Shown piece after piece: positions 51,112 through 62,869 of a stretch of DNA of 64,000 nucleotides. The stretch lies in assembly GCA_035582835.1 (NCBI GenBank), contig JAYKAV010003059.1, positions 266,869 to 330,868 on the forward strand, in the 5' to 3' direction. Position 1 is the stretch's first letter, and each line of letters starts with the position of its first letter. This DNA is from Phoebastria nigripes. Lineage: Eukaryota > Chordata > Aves > Procellariiformes > Diomedeidae. The notes under the pieces were generated by a model. That model was not told the origin of the DNA. It saw nothing but the letters and a program-made list of their open reading frames with translations, and did no database searches. The translations under genes were made by a program, and so were the position numbers.

Positions 51112-51117
51112 AATAAA
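51112..51117 (+). terminator. FBXO43 candidate poly(A) signal
   Basis: AATAAA 268 bp after the FBXO43 stop. It gives a short 3' UTR (50845 to about 51135). Confidence 0.6.
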
Positions 51118-51805
51118 GTGTCTTAAATGTAGTCTTCAATATCTAGCTTACAGCACCTCATAGATGTTTAAAAATGTGATTCTTGTCTTAATGACAAATT
51201 AAAGAAAATTATTTTTAAAAAAATCTTTTTAATGGATTTATTTATTGTTTACTTTAAATTACAGTAAATGTTTTAAAAATATCTTAAAGTGGGGCACTAG
51301 GTACATATGCAAAAAATACCTCTACCTATATAAATGATGCAATATGATGCTCAATGATGCTCAAAAGCAATATATTAGTTGTCTGAATTTTATATCAGAA
51401 TAATTATTTTGTTGTTCTCTTAGCCTCTGTAATGCAAGTCAATAGAATAGCAATTTCTAAATCAAACTGATGCTGTGTGGATACTCTATTGTACTGTTTT
51501 TTAGAGTTTTTTTCTTTACCTGAAAACTTCAGGTGATATAGTATATATTCACATATCTAAATATGCTGTTGCATTACCCCTGTTGTTGTGAACTTAACCT
51601 CTATACTTAGTCTGAATTTACTTCAGCTCCCAGATACTGGATCATCTTCATACTTCTGCTTGAATTAAAGGATTATCTACTGCTAGAAATCATCCTTTCT
51701 CTATCTGTAGATTTAATTAAGGGATTTCACTGATTTTCCTCTTGAACTAAATATGCTGATCCCTTACAGAAAAAGAACTTAATCTGCCTCTCAGACCTCA
51801 AATGA

Positions 51806-51875
51806 TTGTTGGGGTTTTGTTGGGGTTTTGTTGGGGTTTGTGTTTTGTTTTTTTTGTTTGTTTTTTTTTTTTTTT
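51806..51875. repeat. T/G-rich tract with GGGGTTTTGTT units
   Basis: GTTGGGGTTTTGTTGGGG is repeated at an 11-bp period about three times, passing into T-rich sequence. Confidence 0.9.
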
Positions 51876-52156
51876 TTAAACTCCTAGCAATTGTAAACAG
51901 CTTGAAATACAGGCGACAGAAGTGGACACAGTGCTTGCTCTATGAGATATAATATCAATTTACTTCTCCAATTGATATTGTCCTACTTGTCCTTTCAAGG
52001 AGTTAATTTGTCACAAGCATCTTGCAGAACACTTGTAGTCAGCTGGTGTTTCTTCCCCACTCTCCCTCTGATTTTGTCCTATGTGTTATATTTGTGATGT
52101 TGTAATTTCACTGTGTGTATTTGTAGGTAAGCCTTATCACTGAGCTATTTAAAAAG

Positions 52157-52187
<31 letters not shown>
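52157..52187. repeat. Poly(A), 31 A
   Basis: Homopolymer, followed by GCTTTCAACT. Confidence 0.95.
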
Positions 52188-52190
<3 letters not shown>

Positions 52191-53288
52191 TTCAACTAAG
52201 CAATAAGCTGTATATTTGCCTCTATTAATACTTATTCACATATCCGTTTATTTTTATTTTCTGAAAATGACAAATAACAACTACTGAGATTTTTTTTTTT
52301 TCTTTCCACACAATCTGTGGATGTTTAAGACAAATGGACCAGGATAATTCACTTCAGGATGTTCTAGAAACATCACTTCCTATTTCTCATCTCTAACTGT
52401 TGTGACTTGTAATTTTGTTAGTACTTTTAGCATACTTGACTTCGGGGATAGTAGCTCCACATAGCATTTGGAAGGAGGAGGAACAACATGGCTAGTAAAA
52501 TGCCATAGAAGTTTTAGTACTAACTTTATTAACCAAATATGGTATCATTAAAGAAGGGATAAACCCACTATATTGGCCAGAAAATAATGTTTATTGCATG
52601 AATAAAATTATCAATACTTTCATTCCATACTTATTTGTATTTGATAAACCTTTGCNTTATTCTTGTCTAGGGTTAGACTGGTGGCACTTGAACTGGAAGA
52701 CTGAAAGAGAAGTTTATATAGAAACTATTCTGAGGGAACAATTGAGGGGAAGGATTTGGGGACAAGCTAGGCAATATAGAGTTATGTGTGTATATAGTTT
52801 TGGTTTAGGAAGAATGGCAAGTCATTACAGAGGAGGAGACTGCAAGTGGGAAAATTGCTAAATTATTTGATTTGTTTAATATTTGCATTTCCCTAATTGT
52901 TTGGAACTTTTAAGTGTTCAAGGTCTACTTAAAAGTTAATTTAGTTCAGAGAACTATTGGATTGGTTCTTTTATTCTTAGGTATAAAGTAACTAACTATA
53001 CATTTTTAGAAATGTTTAATAGTTTCTATTAAAGGTTAAACTGANATGATGAAGAACAACTTTCTAGGCAGGAAGTTATATTACACAAGAATCTGAATGC
53101 ATATAGTTTGTAAGTTTATAATAACTTAATTTGGATTAGTTTTGTTTCTTATCATTGAACTATCAAATAAAATAGGGGATGGTAGTAACTGCAATGCAGA
53201 ATAAGTACAGCATGTCATAGCATGTCAGACTGCTATTGGCATCACTGCATTTTACCTTTGCTAAATACCAATGTACTTCATGTCTCTA

Positions 53289-53293
<5 letters not shown>

Positions 53294-53320
<27 letters not shown>
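53294..53320. repeat. Poly(A), 27 A
   Basis: Homopolymer, followed by GCTTTAAATG. Confidence 0.95.
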
Positions 53321-54003
53321 GCTTTAAATGCATCTTTGAAATTGATGCGAGATTTATGACAGACAGTGAGAGGATTTAGCTCGCTTTCTGATGTGTGGTA
53401 TTGCAGTCTAGTCCAGAAATACATGACGTGCAACCCTTGTTTTGAAAACTTTAGCAATAGTTCTGAAAGTATTTCTGAAACGGGTGCACCTTTGAGTTCC
53501 CATATGGCTTTCCATCCAGTTTAAGAATCAGTTGTTAAATATCCTTTCCCTTTGAGGAAAAAATTCTGGTAAGAAATGTGTGACCTTATCCAAAGAGTTT
53601 GCTTTTGTTAAAATTTGAATAATTCAGGGAGAATAGGGGTGGTAAATTGGTTCTGGTATAGGCATTATTTGTTTTAAATGGTAGTGTCTTTGACATTTAC
53701 AGTGTCCATCCAACAAGGAGTGGCTTGAGAGGAAAAAATACTTGAACCCTATTTCACAATTTTAAACATTTGTTCCCCTGTTTTGGCATGTTTAAAACTT
53801 TTTTTTTTTTCCTTCTAAATCTGCCTCACAAAAATCTCTTCTTGAATCAAATGCCTCTTGTTCAGTTAGGTCTATCACAAATGTAACTATACTCTGGTGT
53901 TCGGGTGAAATGAGTTCTCTGCTGTCATCCACGGCTACACCAGAGGTGGGGGGAAGCGAGAAAGCCAGACTTCNCATCTATGGGTAATGCTGCTCTCTGA
54001 CAG

Positions 54004-54072
54004 TGGTGTGGTTTTTTGTTGTTTTTGTTTGTTTGTTTGTGGGGGTTTTTTTGTTTTTTTCTTTTTTTTTTT
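54004..54072. repeat. T/G-rich tract
   Basis: T runs interspersed with G, including (GTTT) units and a GGGGG run, then T-rich. Confidence 0.85.
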
Positions 54073-54423
54073 TAATAAAATTAACTTTATGCCTTGACAT
54101 AAGGGAGAAATAAAATAATGATATACTTAATGTGTGGGTAAAGGATAACATATCTAATAGAACACAAGGTATATGATAGTTAGCTAATGGCCTCTAATAA
54201 TTTGGGTGAAAGGAATCAAAATTATTTCATGATATTTGATTGCGTTATTGACAGAAATGAAGTCTTTGGGGTAGGAGAGTGGAAGTAACTTTTTTTTGAG
54301 TCCCTGTTAGTATGCTTTTTTCTGTATACTGTATCCCTTAATTAGTCTCCATGAGATACCACTAAGCTATATGAATATGGACTTGAATGAAACAGCAAAG
54401 GAGAACATAGGTTCCTACTTTGT

Positions 54424-54552
54424 TTAAAAAAACAAACAAACAAAAACCAAACAAACAAAAAAACCCAAACAAAAAAACCCAAACCAAAAAACCAACAAAA
54501 AAAACCCCAAACCAACCAACCAAAAAAAACCAACAAAAAACCCAAACAAAAA
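54424..54552. repeat. A/C-only low-complexity tract (about 130 bp)
   Basis: Contains essentially only A and C on the plus strand (AAAC, AACC and AAAACCC units). On the minus strand it is T/G, i.e. the mirror of the tracts at 51806 and 54004. An apparent minus-strand Phe/Trp/Gly-rich frame (54342-54563) is an artefact of this. Confidence 0.9.
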
Positions 54553-55444
54553 AAATAGTCCATGAGTGTCAGGGAGTCTAGGGATTACATCTAGCATCAT
54601 TCTTTTTCTACTGGGCTGAATTAATTCTCAGAGACCTGAAGTCAGGTACTAACATTTCTAGCTAGCACAGAGAAGAAGGATGCAAAAGTGGTCCTTTGGT
54701 AGGAATGACGATGGTCAAGAGTTTCCTAAAATATCCTGCCCATGATTATTCTCCAGCTCAAGAATTTTTCTTACAATTGACAACAGATTGTTGGAAAGGG
54801 AGGAGTGAATTGTCTTTCACTCTGGAAGATGGGGATAATGAGATTAAAATTAATGTTCAAGATAATATTGGGTTTATTTGCTGCTGAAAACCTTATTTTT
54901 GCAATCCCTATTTCCCTTCAGACAGGTATGTTCTATAGTGGGAGGAGTGATACTGCCTACAAAGGATGCCCAGGGAAGGCATTCAGATTTCTGAAGGTGA
55001 TGGTTTGAACCAGAGCTGTGGGTTTAAATTCTAAAAAAAGAATCCTTAGAAGTAACCTTTTGCTGCTGACAGATGTTGCGGCAAGAATTGTACTTCATAA
55101 ATCTTTTTTTTGGAGCAGCAACCATAAACCTCAAGTGGTCTGAGAGAAGGAAATTGAAATTACTTAAGTCTCTGATCATTCTTTCCTTGGTGACAAGTAT
55201 GGAAGAGCTTAGACAAAAAATTGTTATAAATCTTTTGAATTGTTTATAGGATAGAGAATGTTAGTATGTTCTATCACTAACTGGCTAAAAATGATTAAAA
55301 AATTTTGCTCGTTAAATTAAGGAGCTCATCAGCATCTGTTAGATTATTTTCCTATTCCATGTATTGGTTATTCATTAGTATCCCTTAAGCAATTTAGGCT
55401 ATTTAGGTTAATTTTAATACAAGAAGTAATTCCTTTTATTTCTG

Positions 55445-56280
55445 TTTTCATAGGCACATGAAGAAATACAGGAGTGTCAGATTATAAAGGGACTCCTGGA
55501 GTCTAGTGCCAACTTTTATGTCAACTCATCAAGTTCTGTCTTAAAACTGGATAGAATACTGTCTCATGACCTTTATGTTGGAGACCTATTCCAGATTGCT
55601 CTACTATTCAGTTAACGAGTTGCCTTTTTTTTTTCAGCATTGATATTAAAATAGCTATTCTAAACATCTGTTCTTCCCCTTAGACTTTTTTCCCCCAGTG
55701 TTATGATTGTGTAGTATAAATACCCCCTCACTCTTTATTTCATTGACAAAAAACTCTGGACTTAGTCTCATCTCTTAGATACAACCTCTGTTTCATGGAT
55801 TGTGTTAATGACTCTTCAGTTTCCATTGGAATCTATTNTTTGAATCTATGCAACCAGTATTCCAGGTAAAACCTCCTCAAGACCTTGAATAATATTAGGG
55901 CTTTCTTTTCTTTACCAGAAATACTTTGACCAATGCATGCCAAGATTAGCATTTCTTTTATATGTCTTCTGCACACTTGCAGTTTAATCACTAGGTGTAG
56001 TACTCCCACATTCTTCTCTCACAAATTTTGAAAAGATCCCAATTTTTCCATGAATTCTTACTGAACCATAAGTGCATAACCTCATACTTTATACTACTAA
56101 GCTTCAGGCTTTTTTTTTCCTCTACTTCAGTTGCATGGTGATTTAGTATTTGGCATGATTTCTTTAAGTGCAAATTCTTTGTCTGTAGTGAATCTTATTC
56201 GATTTTTTGATGCAAAACATCTAGCAGATTCTGTTATCACTTGTCAGATGCTCCAACAAAATCTGACTGCTTCTTGGGAA
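55445..56280 (-). mobile_element. Possible fossil CR1/L3-like LINE
   Basis: Reads as a very decayed reverse-complement LINE 3' region. It shows a GGAGACCTATTCCAGATTGC-type block, a TCCAGGTAAAACCTCCTCAA block, an AAGTGCATAACCTCATACTT block and others, in the order expected for ancient CR1/L3 elements. There is no reading frame. Similarity was judged by eye only. Confidence 0.35.
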
Positions 56281-59200
56281 TGATGTGTTTATTCTTAGTT
56301 TAAAACAAAAACAAAAAACCAAAAACAAAACAACAAAAACCAAAGCTTGCTTTTACTTTCTGACTTCCTGAGCTCTGATTAGTTGAAATTCTCATTACAA
56401 AAAGACTTAATACATTTTTTTCCACTTAACTTTGACAAGCCTCTGTGTTAGAACCTGCCCAAACTTGTCNGAAGCCTAATGCTAGTAAGGTCTTATTGAG
56501 CTGGGTGCTAATGGATGAGTAGTAAAGAAACCAACTCTTCAGCTGAAAATATGGATGGCATGGCATTCTGAATGAACTCATAAACACTGATGTTGAATAC
56601 TAGAAGCTTCATACAAAAATAGATCTCTGACTTGGAGACTGGAGTTCATGTGTTAAAAGCCCCTCTAATTTTTCCCTTCTGCATTCTAAAACTCATTCTG
56701 AAAACAGTTCTGCAAGGGTTGTGTCTTAATTCTGTAGGTACCTTCAATCTCTGGCAAATGGGATGTAGAAACTGTGCCTGTATTTCAGCTGCTTCTTTTC
56801 AGTCCTGAATCATAGTGAAAAACCTGTTTCTGTAAGCTGTTTAAACTTGGACGTTGTGTCATGACTAGAACCAGCTGAAGTGGTAGGAGGATAGTAACTT
56901 CTGGCAAAAGAGGGACAGNTAGCTGGGAAGCAATAGTACCCTAGATAAATATAGTAACACTTGCTAAAAGTTATGATTTGGAGCTGCAAGGTTATTGCAG
57001 AATTAGTCTGCAGTTGTGCAGTGGTCTTCCACTTTAGCAAAAATGTTAATTATCATCCTAAANTGTTGCTGTTGCCTAAATGGAGGACTCCTATCTCATG
57101 TTCACTGAGCAGATGCTAAAGTACCTTAAGTACTGAATTGTGTGTAATACATTATTTGAGGCCTGAAAAACACATCTCCTAGAAATGCCTTGTTCTGCCA
57201 GGACTCAGTAGCTCAGTACCTAGCCTATATGTAGACCATTGGGATACAAAATGAAGTTTTCCTCTGGTATGAATCCAGAGGAATTTTTCTGGTGCACGTT
57301 TCAATAGATTAGATGCTACACAGGTTGTGGCAATAGCAACATCTTTGGCTTTTAAACATAAATTTTGGTTGTGTTGAGAACATTCTCACATCTTTGGAAA
57401 AATTTTATACAAAAGAAACACTCCCACAAAATATTGGAACTTCAGGTTCAATTTTCCTTTATCCTTTTGCCATTGTGTACTCTGTTGTGGCATATAAAAA
57501 CTATTATCAGGATGCAGTTATTCTCCAGCCTTGCTGTTGGAAGTGTTTCTGTCAAGAAATTGTTCCAAGACTCTGTATCCCAAAGGGGCATAGTAAGAGG
57601 GAGCATGATTTTTTTGTGAAGGGCAAGATATGGGTCCTGTTTTCTGCTCCAAACAGAAATGCTCACTGGTGCAGTGTTTAAGTTCCTGTTCTGGACTCTT
57701 TCCTTGTTTAAATAATTGTCATAGAGTAGTCCAGGGAGAATGTCATACAACACAGAATGGATAACAAGAAAACAAACTAATTCTTGAAATGCTTTGCTCA
57801 ATTAACTAACTTAAATGTGAAACTATCTTAAGGGTTGAACTGCTTTCCTCGCTGAAAATAGTCCTTGATTTCAAATGCATACATTCTGTTGATAAAAATA
57901 TTTTATCACAAGGGGGCACCAAAGATTTTTCTTACAGAAATTTAGTTGTTTTTCTTTTTGCTTTAACCCTTACACACTACCTTAATGTTACAAATGCAAA
58001 ATGTTTTGAATAGCTTAAAGCAAGGGTGACCATAATTCCTGCCCCCAGGAGCTGCATACCAAAATCTTCAAGAGAAGAGTGGCATCCTGGGAAGAAATTC
58101 AGATGGTATTACTTCTCCAGGGCCTCCTTTACAGGGTGAAGCTGTGCTGGGCACACAGCCAGGTCCTACAGCAACCAGGCAAGATCATAGAATCATAGAT
58201 TAGCCTAAACAATGCCTGCTGGCTTAGTTCCTCTCTCAGCCATGGACTTGTATTATCCAGCAGTTTCCATGCCAGCCTGGTGTTGGCTACAAAATGTAAC
58301 TCTCTCATGGAAGTGTTGCAGTTGAAGTATTTGAGAATTGATAGTTTCAGGAGCTGCATGCTCTGGACTTTATTTCCCAAATACAGAAAATATATTTGAT
58401 AATAAAATCCAATGTAGTTTTACAAAGTATGGATAATCTACAAGTGCCTCCTCAGTTTATCATGATTTAAAATAATCACAGGAAAAATATCTTATTGTAT
58501 GCATTTTATTCATACTTAATTGATGTTCTGATGGCTTTAGTGAACAAGAAAGGGAAAACATTAACTTTTGAATTTTAAAAACTCAAAATTGGGAAGGGGC
58601 TAAATATTCCTACATAAGATATTTTAAACAATATCAGAATGGCAGCATTTTTTTAGTTTTAGTCTGTTAAATGAAGACTGGATGAGAATTTGGGAACTTA
58701 ATGTGTTCTTTATTCTTTAACTAGGTACTTCTGGAGTCCAGGAGAGTGATAGGTAGGAAAGTAGAATACCTACAAAATAAGAAGGCTGTAATTTTGTATG
58801 CTTTCCTGAAGCATTATTGAAATCTTATGGAGCACCTGTTAGTTATGGATTCTTATACCATTCTTAACACCTGTTGTGTTGACACTGCTGTGTTCTGGAA
58901 GCTGATGCACATGAAATCATTTTCTTCTTTCCTCCTGAATTTTTTTTTTCCAGCTGGATCAGTCTCCCAATCTGCTTCATTATACAGCTACACAAGCAGC
59001 CGTGGCAGTGTAACACAAAAAGGTGGGAACTGATGGTCAGTGGGATGTGCTGTCTCAAACAGCACTGCTGCTATCCACAGGCCCAATGCATCAGTAATAT
59101 CCCATGTGGATAACTTAGTTCTCAGCTGGGGAATCCTAGGTTTGGGGACTGTTGTTGGCATCTGTTTGATTGTAACAGCAAGACTGGAAAGACACGCATG

Positions 59201-62200
59201 CATTTAGTGTTTCTTGTTGGGTATATGCCACCTACTGCCAGGAGATGATCTTGTTAAAGGACATGTTTGGCATTATTGGCATATGTTATTCCTATCTGCT
59301 GAAGCTTCTTCATATGTCTCTTGCGTTGGCCCCTTAGTTGGCTAGAACACCTGTTAAGCCAAGATCAAGGAACTGACCCGACTTAAACCAAGCTACAAGT
59401 AACCCCAGAAAAAAAAAAATCATGAAATTTGCTTGCACAACTAAAAGTAAGAAGTGGTGGTAAACTTGCAAAGCTTAAATTAGCACAGCCAAAATGTATT
59501 ACAAAACATGACTCCAGTTTATCTACATGAAAAATAGAGAATAGACAGTGACAATGTGATCTTTTGTACATAGTGCCAAAATTTCTGATACATCCCCTGA
59601 TAGTGAAATCTCTGTGAGAAATAACTGTCATAGTTTCTTCTGATCTGTATCTTATGTTTCAGTTGAAAGCTATGCTATGTTAACTGTAGTAGGGCTGCTA
59701 GCAATAAACTCTCTCTGCCTTGCTGTAAACTTATGCACCATGCNATTTTTTTTTATCTTGCATGTGGTTTGACAGCTGTGGGTCTAGTAGTTCTTTCCTG
59801 ATTTTCNTATTGTCTTCTGCCACAATCTTGCTGAATAGTTTTTTTCTCAATTAAGTCTTAATGCTCCTTTCCAAAATTAGAAAAGACAGTGTGATATTCT
59901 CCTAAAGTTCTAGCAGTTATCTTTTAAGACACTAATACACATTTCTGAAGGGATCAGATGATTGCAGGTATGAAGCAGGTAGCTGGCATGTATGAGGTAG
60001 CAAGAGTACAAATGTATATCACAAATTGCTAAGTGGTCTTTCCAAATTCCAATTCACTTTCCAGGTATGCCTCTATATTCCCTTTATCTTTTCCAAGACC
60101 CATACTAAGCAAAGGGAAATCAAACTTTATTTAAAGCCTTTAAACTTGATAAAACACCTCTACCTTGTCCTGGTAGAATAAGATTGTTATAGGAATCCTT
60201 GGGCCATTGGTGACATGGACAAGTCAAGGAATATTCTCCAGTGACTATCCAAATAGAGACTTTTGTAGAGGTCAAGCTCTTTGGATCTGCATTCTCTCTG
60301 ACAGTCTCTTCCACTANTAAAAGGTTTCTAATGTCGATAGACCAAAGTTATGTCGCATCTCTTCCTATACTATTTAGCCCTTCCTATTTTATTTTCAAGC
60401 ACTTTCTTTTTTTCTTTTTACCGAGACTGTCTTCAGGAATGTCTTTTTTTCTCCTTTCAGAATTCTTTTGAGTGCTCATATTCCCAATAACTGTTTTCTC
60501 GGGTGTCTGCATTAACTTTTTCTGACAGCCACAGAATTGCGTTAAACTGTGCTGTAAACTAGAACTATCAGATTCAACACACAAAGGCTGTACCACCACA
60601 ACAGGCAGCTTCTGCCATTTTGCCAACAGAATAATTTAAGGCATTTAAGGGCCAGCTATCTGATGATCAATTTGTGCTTTCCTCTCAGGATCTGACTCCC
60701 ATTTTGGCAGTTCTGCAGTCAATATTTAAATAGGTTTCCTAGCACCTGTTTTGAGTTTGAGATTGCTGCTTTCAGATGCAAAAGCTAAAATGTGTCAATC
60801 ACCCAAAGACAAAAGAGTAGTTACATTTAACTAAAGTTGGATTTCTGTAAAGATATTTAGGTATTAAAGATATCACATGATGAAATGCCCACCTGTATCT
60901 GAGATGGGGAGTTTCTNTTGAAAATCGATGGGAATTAGTTCATAGCTGCCCTTGGAGATCCCTCTAGATGTCTATCTGCATTTTTTTAATAGTATTTGCT
61001 ACTTTTTGAATGAGTAATTATTTAGGGGGATGTTCATGACTTCACTGTGACCACTGCCAGGAATCACACAGGTTAGCACCTAACAACACAATTGCACATT
61101 TGGACTTAATAAAGCAACCCAATTTATGGCTCTTCTTTACTTGAGCAAGTCACAAGGANGGGACCTGTTCACCCAGCAAGCTGGCATAGCTTACATGCTT
61201 GTTTGAGTGCAAAGTTGTCTCAGCAGTTTTGATCTGATTTGCCTGGGTGATACTTTGAAACACTTTCCCTGGTAAATGTTTGAAAGCATAAATTTCTGAG
61301 AAGTGTGGAGGAAAGGGACAATGACAGATTAAAGTCTTGACTGAAAGTTCACCTCTCCAAATGGCTCTTCAGTAATGAGCAGAGGAGGGAGATGCCAGCA
61401 GGGATGGAGAGGACCAATTTATGTTTTCCTCCCATTTGTCTTCCTGTGCAGATCTCTTCCTGTGCTGGCCTTCTGCTAGATTACCATTTTTTCAAAATGC
61501 TAATAATTTGAAACGTACTTCTGGTCTTTTTGCTTTCTCTTGTCTAGAATTTTACTGGTATTACCTTTTTTAGAACTTATTCTCCATCCTGTCTAGCCAT
61601 TCATCTTTTCTACAAGGTCAGATGCTTTTTGGGATAGATCATGGCTTTGACTATATTTATGAAACATTCTGTAGGTCTGCAGTTCTGCTTAGATAAATAA
61701 TCATCAAAATGAAAATAAGAGAAGAGCATGGAAAGAGAAAAATGTGGAAAAGGAGGAAAATGAGCTTAATCTTTATATCTCAGCTTCACCAGCTGGTGAA
61801 ATTTTAACTGGCAATATAAAATCAGGACTGAAACGCACACACAAAAAATATTTGATCTAAATGTGTGTTGTTAACTAAGATAATAAGAAAGTGATAATGA
61901 CTGCTAATAGATTCTCCATGAGAGAGTACAGTGTGTATTTCCTGATGAGCTTAATCCAAAATGCAATCTTTGAAGCACACTACGAAGAGAACAAAGACCT
62001 AAGAGTTTTATACCAAAATATACCAGATGACAGAAGGAGAGAAAAAGGACTTTTGTTTTTTTATTGACTCATTTCCAATCTTCAATTCTATCTAAGCTGA
62101 CTTGTGGCTTCCACTTCTAATTTTAAAAAAGACGCATTCATCATGTTTCTGTTGTTGGTTTTGCTTCAAAAATTACAAGCAACTGGGGAAGTTTAGGAGA

Positions 62201-62869
62201 ATGTTATACACCAAAGACTCTGTCTAAACCTACATCAGAAAGAAAAAGGGGCAGGGGGAAGAGGACTGGAATGAACATTAGCTTAAACATTTGAAATCAT
62301 ATTAAGTAGTTTGGTTATGAGACAATGCAGTCCATATATAATGCAGTGCAATTCTTCTATCTGTTGAAAAGGTTTCACTTTATATTTTATGGGCTATCTT
62401 GTTAGGCATATTTCTCTTACATATACATTAGGTATACCTATTTGAAATATTTCATAATCACAATAGAACATGTCCTGATACATGGCACTAAGAAATCATG
62501 TGTTTAAATGTATGCCATTCAGTGTTAACCTGCTGTTTGTCATGTCTTATTGAATAGAATTTGCATACAGAGAACTTAAGGGTAGTTAACACTTCATCAG
62601 AATACTGATCATACTATTTAAATTGCCCATAGCTAACTTAAGTTTGAATCTTTATGTTTTATTCTTTGCTTCTGTTGCATATGCTTTTCATATATATCAA
62701 ACTTTTGGCTGAAATGTGTATCTTGGCTCTGACATTATTCAGCTTATCTCTTAGGTCTTTGGAAATACTGTTCTTCCCTTAAGTCATAAAAACCCACAAA
62801 ACATTCCACCCTAAAAAGCTAATCAGGCAGCTAACAACATTACACCAAGACAATTAGAAGAGGCATTAT
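56281..62869. other. Intergenic region downstream of FBXO43, part 2
   Basis: 6.6 kb of AT-rich sequence with no recognisable exon, RNA gene or repeat family. A short octamer-like CATAGAATCATAGAT at 58188-58202 may be a tiny CR1 remnant. By conserved mammalian order the next gene to the right would be RGS22, but no RGS22 exon was recognised. Confidence 0.55.

Larger units (their letters stand above)
51136..55440. other. Intergenic region downstream of FBXO43, part 1
   Basis: AT-rich, no recognised gene. It contains the low-complexity tracts listed separately (51806-51875, 52157-52187, 53294-53320, 54004-54072, 54424-54552). Confidence 0.55.

Noticed and set aside
54342..54563. Apparent Phe/Trp/Gly-rich hydrophobic peptide
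   Set aside because: Translation of a two-letter low-complexity tract.
51136..62869. Search for RGS22 first exons expected by synteny
   Set aside because: No recognisable RGS22 coding segment was seen; the gene probably starts beyond the window.
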